Source: Moniliophthora roreri
Taxonomy: Eukaryota > Basidiomycota > Agaricomycetes > Agaricales > Marasmiaceae
NCBI GenBank assembly: GCA_001466705.2
Contig: LATX02000154.1
Coordinates: 806,001-870,000, forward strand
Reading direction: 5' to 3'
DNA length: 64,000 bases
Below the pieces are notes generated by a model. The model worked only from the letters and a program-made list of their open reading frames with translations. It did not search any database and was not told the DNA's origin. Within the stretch, counting starts at the first letter, position 1, and each line of letters starts with the position of its first letter. The translations under genes and the position numbers were made by a program. Positions 50,951 through 61,224 of the stretch are shown one piece after another.

Positions 50951-51457
50951 ATGAACCTACGGAAATCATTAATCCGAACTGCGTCGCATCTCCATCTTGC
51001 TCCTGCTCCTGTCTGGCATGTAGCTCTCCATACTGGCACGCCGTCCTTCCTTTCAGCTTATACCGGTCCTACGTCCACAATCGCCTCACAGAAAGCATTT
51101 GCGAAAGGAGAAACTCGCAGAGACGGTCAAGAGATTGAATATACGAAGGAAACCACGATTCGGCATGTTGAAACCGTACGCATCGAAGAGGGCGAGTCAA
51201 CTGGTTCTGTAAAACCCTCGGGGCCTTGGAGTCGAGCAGATACATCGACAGATGAGTATTGCCACGTTAGCCGTATGGAACCCTACAAACTGCCAGGAGA
51301 AACGCTGAGGTACGGTGGAAGAGAGGAGTGGTTGAAGGAAAAGGGACCTCAGACCAGTAAGCCTGGCGACGGTCCCTGTGGCAAAGCTAAGCATGGAATG
51401 AAACCTGAGAATGAGGAAGAGAGAGACCCATTGGGCGATAAAAGAGAGCAAAACTGA
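50951..51457 (+). CDS. Orphan protein with mitochondrial-type N-terminus
   Basis: Single exon, 168 residues. The first 30 residues (MNLRKSLIRTASHLHLAPAP) are basic, hydroxylated and free of acids, as in a mitochondrial presequence. The remainder is hydrophilic with many Glu/Lys/Arg (EIEYTKETTIRHVETV, GPWSRADTSTDEYCHV, ETLRYGGREEW). I recall similar short unnamed fungal proteins with GPWSRAD- and LRYGG-like blocks but no function. It is one of only two genes in the window without an intron. The neighbouring sugar transporter is convergent, with 168 bp between stops. Confidence 0.6.
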   Translation: MNLRKSLIRTASHLHLAPAPVWHVALHTGTPSFLSAYTGPTSTIASQKAFAKGETRRDGQEIEYTKETTIRHVETVRIEEGESTGSVKPSGPWSRADTSTDEYCHVSRMEPYKLPGETLRYGGREEWLKEKGPQTSKPGDGPCGKAKHGMKPENEEERDPLGDKREQN

Positions 51458-51625
51458 ACCGCTTGACGGTATGATCATTCGTCAATTGTTTTTGCTAATT
51501 ATGGTGACGTTATTCTTAGGCTATGTACCGTAACTTTGAAGATTTTGTACGATATAAAACAATCTGTAGCATGTTATAAGGAGAGTTGCCTACACTGATG
51601 GAGTCTGCATGTAAAGTGTTTCCTT

Positions 51626-54586
51626 TTACATCTTCTCTTTCATGTCGTCAATTTGTTCCTCGTCAATCTTACTGTCACCAGCGACAATCAGTCCCAGTCG
51701 TGCATGAATATCATCAAGTCTCTGTTGGTCCTCTCTTGCCAAACCGGTTGATTGGCCAAAGACTTCTTCCATTTCTTCAAACAAATGCATTAGCGATATT
51801 TTTCCTCGGCAGGTAGAGCGCTAACCTTCCAATGTCACACCCTTCGTCTCCGGAACCTATGCGTAGTGTTCGTTAAGAATGCAGATCGAGACATCGTCGA
51901 AAATGCTTACGAAGAACAGAATGAATAGACCTCCCATCAAAGAGAATGCCTGAATGATTGATCGATATGGGTCCTATTATACCGACATCGTCTTTGAAGT
52001 ACGTACCCCGAAAAATATGAATGTGCCAAAAGTGATATTCTTGATCATTGCAGGTGTTACTTGACCGACTGAACACCACAGAGTTCGATGAAACCATCCA
52101 GGAAGAGTAATGACCACTCACCGATAAAGTTGTTCATCTGAGAGCAAGGGATTCGTTTATTTCTGTTACACAGATACCGCAAAAAACACTTACCCAGTTA
52201 GAGGATGCTGCAATAGATATTCCCTTACCGCGGACACTGAGAGGGAAAATCTCCGCAATGATGATCCAAGCACAAGGGCCCCAGCTGTAACCGAAACCTG
52301 AGTTGAGTTAGTTCAGTATTAATGAGTAAGATGGTGGATTCATGTCCCTCACCAATGGCAAATATCCACACGAGCGCACAAGCAGCCCATCCGGCGGCTA
52401 GAATGAATCCAACCTTGGACAAACTTCCTTGAACCATCTGTCCGAACACTCACCGACATGACTATAAACGACTATCAGCTGGATGGGAACCACAAACAGG
52501 TTTCATGCATACCTTGGCCATGAACCGTTATACAAACCGCTCAAAACCGCGACGATAAAGTGGCAACTTGATCCAATGAATGGGGTCAGTGATACATGCA
52601 GAACTTGGCAAATGAAACCTTACGCCGCCATAAGGAAGGCCCCGGAAATGAGCACGGGCTTCCGGCCAAGTTGATCGACCCAAATTACGGCTGGTATCGT
52701 GGCCAAAAACATGCTGTTGGACGGATGGGTGTCGAGTCCTAGCTGCATGCATAAGGAAGACGCTACTTACGCAACTCCAACAACACCGGTGGCCAGAAGG
52801 GAGTTAGTGTTTCCGACTAGACCAAGGGATTCGAATATAGACGGAGCGTAGTAGAGAATGGCATTGACTCCAGTCCATTGTTGAAAGAACATTGTCCTAT
52901 AACAGATGGATCAGAGATTCAATCATGACATCTCATACACTTACAATGAGCCCACAGCAACTCGCCAGAACAGACCTAATGACATGGCTCAGTATTCACG
53001 AGCATGACGCGTGCCACTGTAACGACGTACTCCTGTTTTGAAGCAAACTAAGGTACTCGTGGAGGCCAAGCTTGAAGTTTGAGGTGAATGAGCCATCCTG
53101 GAATTGTGGGAAACGTGCTGCTGAAGTTTCCTTCTCGAACAAGTACTGGGCCTTGATTTCCCTGGGCGTCATAAGAACACGACAAAAAATGCACTCAGTC
53201 AGAAATGCTCACAAGAACTCTATCTGTACCAATTCGCTGTCTGCAGGGAGCTGGCGAGCCTTAGAAAGCACAGCAAGAGCCTCGTCCTCGCGTCCTTGGT
53301 TCACAAGCCATCTGAGATGTACTCAGCAGAGTGCATAGACATGTACAGAAAAGATGATGGCCGACCTAGGCGAGAAGGGCATGAATAGGATACCAGCACC
53401 GAGGATCACTGCTGGAACCAGTTGAAGAGCTAGGGGAATTCGCCACGCAGCTTCGTGCTGGTTCTCATTAGGCCCCCCGATGTAGTTAGTGCCATAGTCG
53501 ATCCAGAACGATACCATAATTCCGAAAGTGATGGCGAGCTGTTGGAGAGCAACAAGACTCCCCCGGACTTCTGGAGGAGCAAGCTGAAACGTTGTCAGTG
53601 CCTTTTCATCCGTCTAAAGGGAGCAAAGACGTACTTCGGCGTTGTACAGAGGAACACACATGCTCATTGAACCGACGCCGAGACCCGTGACAAATCGACC
53701 CGCGTAGATGGAGTCCGCACCTTTTGCGGCAGTTTGAACGATGACTCCGACACAAAAGACTACCACAGCAGTGAAGATGGTGTACTTCCGTGAAAGCTTA
53801 TCAGCGAGATAGCCTTTCAAGTATTGATCAGACCTCAGAAATTTTCTGGTGAATTAGAGTGGCTCACCAGTCACAAGCACCCCAAACCAAGCGCCCTAGA
53901 ATATTCTGTCAACAATGTGAACTGCCAACAGCGTAAAAGTGCCAACATACAAGCTCTACAACATTATGAAATTCAATAGACTCAATGCGGCCACTAGAAA
54001 AGACTTACCTAGGATTGCGACCAACCAGCCTTTCTTTCCCTCGTCATCTATTATGTCGGCACCCATTCTACGTCGTACATTAATCAACAAGATTCAGGCA
54101 GTGCAGTCCAACCGACTGACCGGTCCTTAAAGGAATGCATACTATAACGAAGATTATTAGCATCCATGGTTAAATTCCCTGAATTTCATACTTAAGCACG
54201 CCGGAGAAAACACCCTGCAATGACATGAGTATCAAGTCATCACTGAACGCACCCGCGACTCACCTGATTGTAACCTTTTTGCAGTCCGGATTCGGGTCAG
54301 CTCTACGAGAAAAGGGCCAGTTTCCAAGGTACAAACCGTAAAGCCTAAGTTTACGTCGTGAGGTAGCAATCCTCGACTGCAGCAAAGTACTCACAATCCT
54401 CCCAACGAAGCAAAAACTGCTATAGCAAAGACTCTGCGATTCCTGACCAGCCCGGCCTGTCCCATTTGGAGGAAGGGGTCAACGCATGATTCTTTTTGGC
54501 TTTCTAGAACAACGCACCCATCCTGCTTCGCCAGCTAAGGCTTTACGACGGTTAGAAGTAAGCGGGCCTGAACCAACGGGTGCCAT
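51626..54586 (-). CDS. Sugar transporter, MFS (25 exons)
   Basis: Hexose or polyol/H+ symporter of the plasma membrane, 555 residues, 12 spans. Exons in coding order: 54518-54586, 54395-54456, 54337-54344, 54264-54274, 54192-54214, 54121-54141, 54009-54067, 53951-53955, 53868-53895, 53635-53813, 53366-53583, 53213-53311, 53031-53161, 52945-52975, 52771-52896, 52624-52713, 52513-52566, 52454-52461, 52353-52397, 52194-52297, 52122-52137, 52007-52068, 51911-51949, 51826-51856, 51626-51774. Family marks: [120 protein letters not shown], and [17 protein letters not shown]. Several of these are assembled from exons of 5-16 nt. The nearest relatives I recall are fungal STL1-like and quinate-type carriers; substrate undecided. 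Confidence 0.9.
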
Positions 54587-54991
54587 GGTGCTGAAGAGAG
54601 CGATATTTCCTAGATAACATACAGCAAATTTATATCAAATTTTCTACGTCAGCTGGTGCACGGGAAAGACGCCGAAAAACTCGATGGAGAACGTGATTGT
54701 GATGTCGATTCCTCCATATATACACACTGAATGCAGAGTTGAGGGGATAAACTGTAACTGGTTCGGGCTGTGGCGGGTTGTTGATCCTGAGATTCTCCGA
54801 GCGGCGGGAAAATAGACAAGCGAACAAAACGGAGAAGTTGCAGCTATAGTAGAAGGCCAACAAGGGTCAATGCGGCCACCTGTTCCTGTTCCTGTCATGA
54901 GCACGTCCCGGCCCGTCATGAGTTCTCTGTTATTTAGTCGCGGCAGATGTATTAGAGGCATGGAATTGGCAAGGTACTCTCCATAGCTCTA
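54587..54991. other. Intergenic region
   Basis: 405 bp between the sugar transporter start and the MPP10 stop, both minus strand. Contains the transporter promoter; no gene or repeat seen. Confidence 0.45.
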
Positions 54992-57516
54992 TCACGATTT
55001 TCCCTTTTTCCCTTTTCCTAATATATCTTTAGATTTCTTCCCCACCACTGTGACGCCCTTCCCGCTCTTGACGACACTCTTCAAAGCCTCTTCCTTCTGC
55101 TTCTTGACAGATCCTACCTTCTTCGACTTCGCATACTTATCAACACTCGTCTCCAGTGCATCGCGGCGCTTTTTCCTCGCTTTCCTCTCCTTCCTACGCA
55201 GTGCTTGCTTTTCAGCAGGCGTCATTTCGCTCTTTGCACGGAGGTCAGATGCCGCAGGGGTGAATACTTCTTCCGGCGCCAACATAGTTGAAGCAGATTT
55301 AGTCGTGGGAAGAGCGGATTCGAGTGATGCGGTTGGCACATTGGAAATAGTAGAAATGGTAGCTTTAGGCTGTAAAACACGTATGATAGTCAGCAACCGC
55401 GTTGTAAGCAATATGTGAGAGCATACCTGTTTCGGTGTATAATACGCGTTACATAACGCGTCCAATTTGCTGCAAATACCTTCCCAAAGCTTTTCTATTT
55501 CTTCGTGCTCCTTTCTGAGTTTTCGATCACGATCTTCGCCAGCGACACCGCCTGTTTGGGCAGCAACATACTCGTCTTCGTATATTTGAGCCAAAGACTG
55601 TTTCGACTTTGAGTCGTTGAGCTCAAAGAGCCGAGACGGCAGGAACGGTTTATCCTCGAGGGGCCGTACTCGGACAACATCGTCGAAGCGTCCTTCACGA
55701 ATTCTGGCCTTGATACGCTCCTCTAAACCTTGAACAACTTCCTCGGTGATGACCGGCACTGGTTTCTGAACGCGTTCGAATTCCAGGTCTTCTTCGAGCA
55801 AGGAATTCTGTGGTCGTGCACGTGAATCCGCTTCGCCCATAAGCATCCATTCTTTCTGTGCAACGTTCTCCTGCTCAAGCTCGGCTATCTGCTCCTTAAG
55901 CGCGGCCATGCGTTTTTCGTGGGTTGTCATGTCTAGCCAATACGTCAGAAATGCTTGAAAAGCGAAATGGAAGCCAGGCTACCTGACTGCGTTTCTAGCT
56001 CGTCTTCAGCGAAAAGGTCGTCCTTGAGCCTCTCAATAGTGTCTCTCGGATTATCTCCCCCGTCGTCATCTCCTTTGTCGTCGTCACTATCATCATCATT
56101 TCCATTAATTCCACCCCAAACTTCCGCATCGTCGTCATCCATTCCTTCTTCATCACTGCCACCTCCCTGGGAACCGAAGCCGTTCAACTCCCCGAACTCA
56201 TCCACATCCACATCCTCATCTTCGTCGTCATTATCGTCTATATACATCTCCGCAGTTGGGCGGTTCTTCCCCTTTGGTCTGATCTTCTTTACGCGCACTT
56301 CTTCGTGGAAACGGACCGAACCAGCTTTCTTGGGTGACTCTGACGACTTTCTGTATGATTTTTTTGATTTGGGAGGTGCCTTGAAAAAGTCTTTGTAGTA
56401 GAGATCTAGATAATTTATGAGAATCATGCCTTTTTTATAAGAATTGCCTGACTTACTGCTAGCGTCATTCTCCAGGTCATCTTCTTCAAATGCTTCTAAA
56501 TTATCGACAGGAGCAAACAGGTCAACAGAGCCTTCTTCATCAGAGCTCTCCTCGTCTTCGTCCAGACGACCGGAGGATGCTTTCTTAGCTTCTGCCTGCT
56601 CCGTCTCAGCGTTGAACACGTCCAAGTCGAAAAAGCCGTCGTCGAGTTCATCGTGAACAGCAGATTTGGGTTTTGACCTTTTCTGTGAACGTGAAATGAT
56701 GTCCATCAGAGTAACTGGTTCCTCCTCGTCGTCTTCTTCGTCCGAAGGAGAATCGTTCAAGGCAATACCCTCATCTTCCTCTTCGCCGTCACCTTCATCC
56801 TCGTCCTCATCAAACTCATCTTCGTCGTCGTCGTCGTCGCCGTCATCATTATCCACCTCTTCATCATCGTAACCTGCCGCTTGACTTTGTAATAGCTCTG
56901 CCAAAGAATCATCCAGACCGAGTTTCTCGAAGTCTACGTCCTCCCCCCTCCGCACTCGTTCTAATGCTTCCGCCAATTTCTCGTCAATCTCTTCCCCCTC
57001 TTCATCATCTTCGCTGTCCTCATCGTCACCCAGACCATCCAGACCCTCTTCATCCACTGGGCCATGTTCCAGTATGAAATCCAGAATACCACAGATATTT
57101 TTGGCTCTGAGCTCCAGCTGAGACCAAATCTGGTCTTCTGCCATTCCATCGACAAATAAATTGCTCAAAGGCGTCGTCTCGAATTTGACCTTGGGCACAG
57201 GTGGACTCGGACTTCGTTTTCGTTTTCTTGTCTGCGAACGTGTCTGAGGTGCTTGTGTTGGTGCAAGTTGGCTAAATAGTTCATCCAAACGGTCTTTTGC
57301 GTCGCCTTCTGACTGAACAGCTGTTGAGAGATGTCAGCATCGTGGTCGAGGAAGATAATTGAGGAACTCACACAAGTCGAAGATGAACTTTGTTGCTTTC
57401 AATGCAGCATTCTGCAGATCCTTACTTCCAGTCGCAAGAAGCTCGGGTTGATTGTCTATGAGCTGAGAGACTCCAGAAAGTTCCGGAACCAAGATATCTT
57501 GGGTCTCCATGGACAT
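54992..57516 (-). CDS. MPP10: U3 snoRNP protein MPP10
   Basis: Nucleolar component of the small-subunit processome, needed for cleavage of pre-18S rRNA together with Imp3 and Imp4. Exons in coding order 57372-57516, 56457-57320, 55983-56405, 55427-55932 and 54992-55369; 771 residues. Seen: a short N-terminal region (ELLATGSKDLQNAALKATKF), DELFSQLAPTQ, several very long Asp/Glu runs typical of the family, then NLYYKDFFKAPP, the coiled-coil region THEKRMAALKEQIAELEQEN, KEWMLMGEADSRARPQNSLL, DDVVRVRPLEDKPFLPSRLF, SKSKQSLAQIYEDEY, and a Lys/Arg-rich C-terminus (QALRRKERKARKKRRD). Two ATGs (57516, 57510) are possible starts. The acidic exons produce long false frames on the other strand. Confidence 0.93.
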
Positions 57517-58567
57517 GAGAGCTGGTGCTCGACGTTGACGCCGGCGATATTGGGACTCGAGCCAAAAAATTTGTCGACCACATGGCATGTGCGAACAGCT
57601 TACTACTTTGGTCGGCATCATCCGAGTATCGTCCGAATATGCGTCCTTCTGTCTTCTTCCAGGCTTCCTCTATATCCTCTGTATCCTATCTGTCCTTCTA
57701 GTTATACAATATCTCTTTCAAGCTATTTGCTTCAATATATGGGTGATTCGGCGTGTCAGGAATCTTGGAATCTCCGTTTTGACATAGGGAACATCTATTT
57801 TAACAGCATAACTCGACAAATTGGGACATACTTTTGTAAATTTTGGTTTTTCACGCTTAGTTTCTCCCCTTCGACCCGGTCCTTCTCGAGTTTGCAATTC
57901 CCTGCATAGACTGCCTCTGCGGTATGCGCGTCTAATTGAGAGGCCTCTGTGGGCTATTGAGGCTCGAGAGTTCGTCAAATCTTGCAATCTGCTGCAGATC
58001 GCGAACTAATCTGGACCGATCCACCACGGACTGCTCTCACCTCGTCTCCTGATGTCTCTGGTGAGGCTGGTTGTATTGGACTCTACTTCATATTCCGACC
58101 ATCTGAAAAGCCATGATCAAAGATCAGCACGCCAGCCAGTCGATCTGACATCCCGTGCAATCGTTCCGTTCATCCATTCCGTGGTCTCCAGAGGGCGAAA
58201 GGTCATTATGGCACTCGTAATGGAATCTCCTTGAACACCGACTTCAAGGAAGATGCCGAATATCCACAGTAGCCGAAATCCACCTTTGCACGGAGATCGC
58301 GGAATGCAGCCAATATGCTCCCAGATATGCTTCCCCCTTTCCCTCTTCTTGACCTCTAGCGTCATCGGAGATAACTGAGAAGCCAAAAGCAATGTCTTCG
58401 TCTCGCACAGAAATGCGTGGGAATAGCTGCTGAGGTGAGCCGCAGCGCTGGCATTGATGGGCGCGCAGCGTCGCTCTGATCACTGCCACCAACGCCTGAC
58501 TATTTAGCTGTCCAACCATCCCAGCCCCTGCCCTCGACCTTTTTTTTTACCTTCTTTGAGTTTCAAA
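57517..58567. other. Divergent intergenic region, about 1 kb
   Basis: Between MPP10 (-) and the metacaspase gene (+), holding both promoters. Long plus-strand frames (57331-57909) begin inside MPP10 and match nothing. No gene supported. Confidence 0.45.
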
Positions 58568-61132
58568 ATGTGGAATAATAATTCAGGACCACCTCCGTAA
58601 GTTGCATTTTGGCATTCACTATTTGGAATTGTCGATATCTTATCGAACCGCACCTAAATAGATTCCCTTCTCCGTGAGTCAAGTTTGACGGGTCCAGCCT
58701 CGAACCAACAGGTCTAAATTTTCACTTTTCAAGTCACGGTGGTTACAATCCGAGTTATGGTCCACCACCAGGCCCACCACCATCGGGGTGCGTGAAAGAA
58801 AACATTGTTCCGATCGCGTGTCGTATTCATTTGTTTGCATAGATATTATCCTCCGCCCCCAGGACCTCCATCAGGGTAAAGCATATCTATGGTTTTTGAG
58901 TGAATGAGTTGTAGTTCTGATGTGTTGGGTCATCGTCCATTAGTTTTCCGGGTGCCGGGTGAGCTCACTCCTATTCATTCCACTCTCTAATGCTCATACT
59001 TTCTCCAGATATCCGCCTCCGCAGGGCCCTCCTATGGGGTACGACAAGTTCTAGTCAGACTTTCCTTCAGTTTGGCCCATTTCATTTCATATTCAGGTAT
59101 CAGCCACCTCAAGGTCCACCACCTCCAGTTCAAAGAGGCTCATATCCTGGAGGCCCGCCACCACCACCAGTCTCAAGAGGCTCGTATCCTGGCCAACAAT
59201 ACCACAATAATCATGGCGGAGGGTACCAGGGACCACCTCATGGGTACGTAATTACCTCTATCGGTATTAAACTTTTGACTGATACCTTGCAGGAATTACG
59301 CTCAGCAATTCCATCCTAGTGCGTGTTATCAAATTTGACCCGTGAACACTTGATTGATATTGTCTTGCACAGATGGACCACCGCCTAGACCTCCTACTGA
59401 GCAACAATATTACGGTCCTCAATACCAAGACAGTCAGCACCATAACCGGCAACCGTTTTTCCAATACTCTCAGTGCACCGGCAAGAAGAAAGCTCTTTGC
59501 GTATGTTAAACCTTACCATCTAGACCGTTTATCTTCTAATGTCCTTCTGCTTTTCAGATTGGCATAAACTACTTTGGCCAGGATGGGGAATTACGTGGTT
59601 GCATCAACGATGCCAACAATATGGCCAATTTCTTGTGTTGTAAGTGAACGGCTTACCTGTGTCTGCCCCAAATTCATGTCCTTTCAGCACACTTTGGCTA
59701 CAAAAGAGAAGATATTGTCATGCTCACTGACGATAACTCGAACCCTCGTCAAATACCCACTAGAGCCAACATGGTACGACGGAAACCACTCTCCTGAAAG
59801 TACGACTCACGAACTTTCGGACAGATCCAGGCCATGCAATGGTTGGTTCGTGGAGCAGCTCCAAACGATTCCTTGTTCCTCCACTATTCAGGTATCTTGA
59901 TGTCAGTCTCCTTTCATTCTTTCAGTGCTCTGACACATGGTGAACCAAGGTCATGGTGGTCAAACCAAAGACTTGAACGGAGACGAAGCAGATGGATATG
60001 ATGAAGGTGCGTGACATTTGTCCATCTTTGTTTTATAGTAATTGACGACATTCCTTAGTGATTTACCCTGTGAGTAAAGTGGACCTATTTTGACATTCAG
60101 CTTTGTTTTAACGCCGCATTAGGTCGATCACGACACAGCCGGACATCTCGTCGATGATGTACGCATCAACTACAAAGCACGAACCGCGTAGATTTGTCTG
60201 ACAGATATACACACAGGACTTACACGACATAATGGTAAAACCCTTACCACCTGGTTGCAGATTGACGGCAATCTTTGACGCTTGCCACTCCGCATCTGCT
60301 CTCGGTGAGTTTCTCTTATCATAACAGCGACGAGAGCTGTACTAACTTTCGACGTTCAATGTAGATCTTCCATACGTTGTACGTCTTCAACCATTACTGA
60401 ATAGTCACCGTCTCACATGAATGGAATATAGTACTCCACCGAAGGCAAAATTAAAGAGCCAAACCTCCTGGCCGACGCTGGACAGGGACTCCTTACCGCT
60501 GCAACGTCTTACGCTCGTGGTGATATGGGTGGCGTCTTCTCATCCGTAATGGGTCTGGCTAAGATGGCCACGGGTGCGGGAGATGCTAAAAAGGCCGAAC
60601 AGTTGACGCGTCAGACGAAGACGAGTCCCGCCGACTGTGTACGTTGCTATCCTTCAGTTGGACTTTGCCTGGGTGGCTCATTCCAAATAACAGATCTCGT
60701 TTAGCGGATGTAAGGATGCCCAGACCAGTGCCGATACCCATGAAGGTGGCCAGGCTACGGGTGCTATGAGCTACGTGGGTGTCGTTACTAATACTTATAA
60801 GCAGTATGCTCACCATTTCTCTTCAGGCTTTCATGCTTACTTTGAGTACGTAATGAAGGACCAGTTTACGGGGGTCACATCTCATTCCTTTCTAGGTCAA
60901 AACCCTCAACAGAGTTATATAGAATTGCTCAATAACGTCAGGTACGTTAATTACTTCTCGATCTCGTGAGCAAGTTCTGACAATCGATGTCAACAGAGAT
61001 ATCCTAAGAGCGAAGTATAGCCAGAAGCCCCAGTTGGCGGCATCTCACCCCATAGTGCGTTATCTCTCGTTCGTGGAATCATCCTTTACTTACATGGATT
61101 CGCAGGACACCAGCCTGATGTTCATTTGCTGA
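58568..61132 (+). CDS. MCA1: Type I metacaspase
   Basis: Caspase-fold cysteine peptidase that cuts after Arg or Lys, linked in fungi to protein quality control and cell death. Twenty-three exons: 58568-58596, 58662-58673, 58734-58787, 58843-58875, 58944-58958, 59009-59038, 59097-59243, 59293-59318, 59373-59500, 59558-59639, 59688-59773, 59825-59891, 59950-60006, 60059-60069, 60123-60158, 60217-60304, 60365-60378, 60432-60638, 60694-60774, 60827-60845, 60896-60941, 60997-61054, 61106-61132; 450 residues. The N-terminal prodomain is Pro/Gly/Tyr-rich. The catalytic part starts at KKALCIGINYF; the catalytic His is in HYSGHGGQ (split by an intron) and the Cys in DACHSAS. Other marks: [32 protein letters not shown]. 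The protein ends DTSLMFIC. Most prodomain exons have lengths divisible by three in one phase. Confidence 0.92.
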
Positions 61133-61224
61133 CCGTCTCGTTCCCTTAATATCTCCTACTAAATGTATTTCAATTGGAATAACTCTATGTATGAGCGTTT
61201 CATGATGTCAAGCTGCGAGAAAAA

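Noticed and set aside
52414..52453. A 40-nt intron in the sugar transporter
   Set aside because: It leaves the following exon out of frame; the acceptor at 52398 gives a 56-nt intron and the motif [11 protein letters not shown].
55955..56872. Ser-rich plus-strand frames of 68-147 codons
   Set aside because: They are the complement of Asp/Glu-coding repeats in MPP10.
57331..57909. Plus-strand frame of 192 codons
   Set aside because: It starts inside the first exons of MPP10 on the other strand and continues into promoter DNA without any recognisable domain.
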